From NCBI GenBank assembly GCA_964573885.1, contig CAZNLL010000003.1, positions 9,778 through 73,777 on the forward strand: 64,000 bases of DNA, in the 5' to 3' direction. Each line of letters opens with the position of its first letter. Position 1 is the stretch's first letter. The notes beneath the pieces are model-generated. The model did no database searches, had not been told where the DNA came from, and was given only the letters and a program-made list of their open reading frames with translations. Source of the stretch: CAZNLL01 sp964573885. GTDB taxonomy: Bacteria; Desulfobacterota; DSM-4660; Desulfatiglandales; Desulfatiglandaceae. This document shows positions 62,727 through 64,000 of the stretch, one piece after another. The position numbers and the translations under genes are program-made.

Positions 62727-62800
62727 TGGGGGATCGTATAGGGGTAATACGGCGGGTTCTGGCCCCGTTAACCGAGGTTCGAATCCTCGTCCCCCAGCCA
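62727..62800 (+). tRNA. tRNA-Gln (anticodon CTG)
   Basis: The 74-base cloverleaf has acceptor TGGGGGA/TCCCCCA, D-stem GTAT/ATAC, anticodon stem GCGGG/CCCGT with loop TTCTGGC (anticodon CTG), T-stem CGAGG/CCTCG with TTCGAAT loop, and encoded CCA. The sequence resembles other bacterial tRNA-Gln genes closely. tRNA-Glu follows after 9 bases, probably on the same transcript. Confidence 0.96.
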
Positions 62801-62809
62801 TTTTTTTAA

Positions 62810-62885
62810 GGTCCCATCGTCTAGCGGTCTAGGATACCGGCCTCTCACGCCGGAGACACGGGTTCGATCCCCGTTGGGACTACCA
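62810..62885 (+). tRNA. tRNA-Glu (anticodon CTC)
   Basis: The 76-base cloverleaf has acceptor GGTCCCA/TGGGACT, D-arm with AGCGGTCTAGGA, anticodon stem CCGGC/GCCGG with loop CTCTCAC (anticodon CTC), T-stem ACGGG/CCCGT with TTCGATC loop, and encoded CCA. Its 3' end, including CCA and about ten flanking bases, recurs in decayed form 88 bases downstream. Confidence 0.96.
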
Positions 62886-62942
62886 GGAGAAACATAACCC
62901 CCTTCTTTCTGCCCCAGGTTATTCCGCCACCCAAGGCGGAAA

Positions 62943-62989
62943 GACTCGCGTTCCATTCCCTTTGCGACTACCAGGAGATACAAAACCCC
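62943..62989 (+). repeat. Decayed copy of the tRNA-Glu 3' end (att-like direct repeat)
   Basis: Bases 62943-62978 match 62855-62890 (T-arm, acceptor and CCA of tRNA-Glu) at 30 of 36 positions, with the last 13 identical (GACTACCAGGAGA). The next 11 bases match at 9 positions. The mismatches break the T-stem, so it cannot be a working tRNA. Such 3'-end repeats are typical leftovers of integrase-mediated insertion or of tandem tRNA duplication. Confidence 0.7.
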
Positions 62990-63020
62990 TTGATTCTAGG
63001 TCCTAGAGTCAAGGGGTTTT
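62982..63020. terminator. Strong bidirectional Rho-independent terminator
   Basis: AAAACCCCTTGA and TCAAGGGGTTTT form the base of a near-perfect hairpin that continues through TCTAGG/CCTAGA. T-runs lie on both strands. It can end the tRNA transcript on the plus strand and the HAF-repeat gene on the minus strand (stop at 63096). Confidence 0.85.
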
Positions 63021-63095
63021 CCCACTGGGGTTGCCTTGGATGGATTTTCCAACATAGTCATACCGACGCGTATTTCAATCCATCCACCAACACCT

Positions 63096-64000
63096 CTATT
63101 CAAGGCCGGGAATATCCTCCAGCCCTCCTCCTGCAGGCAATGATACCACAACCACAAAGCTAGACCAATCGAGCTCAAAGAAACCATTTGGATTATCGTC
63201 TAAGGCAAAGAGAAAGATGTACCAGCCGACCGGCAGACGCATATTAAAGGGTGTAATCCATGGCACTTCAAATAAGGGCGCCTGAAAATGCATCAATGGA
63301 AAAAAGCCGTACGATGAGAGCAAAAAGCCCCACCAGTCAGCCTCTGTTCCGGCCATACTGCCAGGGTCGATATATAGAGAGATGGCCACCGGCTCGCTTG
63401 GATCAGTGAAAAGCATTCCAGCTGTATTGTTAGCCATCACATTTACATTAGGGGTCGACTGTTTTTCGGCCAAAAAACCGTGGGCCAGACCTGTGCTATC
63501 AACGTACCAGCCAACAATTTGATTTCTGTCATTTGGCCGCCAGGCAATTGTCTCAGACGCTCCCGGATAATCAAAGATGCTGAAACTATCCTCTTCATAA
63601 AGGAAGCCATGCTGGATACCACCAGTTAAATATCTGCCTGCAAGTGTACCTGAGTCGTTGATACCAATAGCATTTGTATAGTCTGCCCCAGGATAATCGA
63701 GAGGAGTGAATTTATCACCTTCACACATAAAGCCGTGCCGATTATTATCGGCATCTGTATAACCGCCGACAATATCCCCGGAATCGTTGATGCCCATTGC
63801 AGATGTATGGGACGCCCCAGGATAATCAATCATGTTAAAGGTTTCTCCATCATATAAAAAACCATGATATTTATTGTCGTTATCAAGAGTGTACCCAACC
63901 ATCTGGCCTAAGTCATTGATATCGCATAAACGTGTCCACATCCCCCCCGGATAATCATGGGAAGTGAAGATCTCACCGTCATACATAAAACCATGCTCTA
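63096..64000 (-). CDS. HAF-repeat extracellular protein, 3' part (5' end outside window)
   Basis: The frame is open to the right edge, giving the last 300 or so residues. The N-terminal two thirds of the visible part are about four tandem repeats of roughly 40 residues, each with INDSGDIVGGY-type, HGFLYDGETF-type and IDYPGAS-type segments: the HAF repeat family of secreted proteins. A C-terminal domain follows with SEPVAISLYIDPGSMAGTEADWWG and LPVGWYIFLFALDDNPNG, a beta-rich module I recall from deltaproteobacterial exoproteins. Base usage looks AT-richer than its neighbours. The M at 63986 is internal, since an HGF motif continues upstream of it. Confidence 0.85.
   Translation of the reverse strand, partial: EHGFMYDGEIFTSHDYPGGMWTRLCDINDLGQMVGYTLDNDNKYHGFLYDGETFNMIDYPGASHTSAMGINDSGDIVGGYTDADNNRHGFMCEGDKFTPLDYPGADYTNAIGINDSGTLAGRYLTGGIQHGFLYEEDSFSIFDYPGASETIAWRPNDRNQIVGWYVDSTGLAHGFLAEKQSTPNVNVMANNTAGMLFTDPSEPVAISLYIDPGSMAGTEADWWGFLLSSYGFFPLMHFQAPLFEVPWITPFNMRLPVGWYIFLFALDDNPNGFFELDWSSFVVVVSLPAGGGLEDIPGLE

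Noticed and set aside
63290..64000. Regular repeats near the right edge as a CRISPR array
   Set aside because: The spacing of about 120 bases and continuous open frame show protein-level HAF repeats.

Overview
The window looks like chromosomal backbone of an anaerobic, rod-shaped, Gram-negative bacterium, most likely a deltaproteobacterium (Desulfobacterota). The grounds are indolepyruvate:ferredoxin oxidoreductase (IorAB) next to a TrpB2-type tryptophan synthase, EF-P with its lysyl-modifying enzyme EpmA, a GAF-PilB type ATPase, a complete MreBCD/PBP2/RodA elongation set, and HAF-repeat proteins. This is inferred from gene content; no rRNA or other definitive marker is present. Coding density is high and most genes sit in tight, often overlapping operons.

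Layout. 1-2.5 kb: the tail of S-adenosylmethionine decarboxylase converges on a GAF-PilB/GspE-like ATPase. 3.2-8.05 kb: trpB2, a small Cys protein, iorA, iorB and a MobA-like nucleotidyltransferase form one operon that meets dnaE (8.05-11.6 kb, minus) tail to tail. 11.9-14.9 kb: a degenerate sensor-kinase-like protein overlaps rarA. 14.9-18.2 kb: a nitroreductase relic, a zinc-finger/J-domain protein, epmA-efp, and an acyl-CoA ligase relic ahead of a 118-residue protein. 18.5-24.6 kb: larB, a radical SAM protein, dtd, a 48-residue gene missed by length cut-offs, a DUF218 protein and a CHASE2 adenylate cyclase. 25-27.2 kb: thiD-thiC.

27.2-31.8 kb (minus) is the classical rpmH-rnpA-yidD-yidC-jag-mnmE cluster, with a good sigma70-type promoter. 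It diverges from mreB-mreC-mreD-mrdA-rodA (32.3-37.9 kb). The 518-bp gap between them holds a 19-bp perfect inverted repeat, a UUCG hairpin, one perfect DnaA box and AT-rich DNA. 38-45 kb: an HD protein, a YjbQ-family protein, a PhoH-like ATPase, a PgpH-like c-di-AMP phosphodiesterase, ybeY, pdxJ, acpS, a CBS-domain protein, tsaE and lysC. 46.7-52.5 kb: a ComEA-like protein, a CHASE2 Ser/Thr kinase, tsaD, DUF2062 and rsmA. 52.5-56.2 kb: panC, metK, ahcY (methyl cycle) and a small unknown gene.

56.5-62.7 kb: a five-gene Dpp/Opp-type peptide ABC transporter whose binding protein and DppC-like permease both carry unusual insertions. 62.7-63 kb: tRNA-Gln(CTG) and tRNA-Glu(CTC), a decayed second copy of the tRNA-Glu 3' end, and a bidirectional terminator. 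Beyond lies an apparently AT-richer HAF-repeat gene that runs off the right edge; this junction looks like an integration boundary.

No CRISPR array, intact transposase, prophage or defence island was seen. The least explained items are the inverted-repeat locus between rpmH and mreB, the paired insertions in the peptide transporter, the kinase-like protein that lacks its phospho-acceptor His beside rarA, the two CHASE2 receptors with different outputs, the 48-residue coiled-coil gene, and the duplicated tRNA-Glu end.
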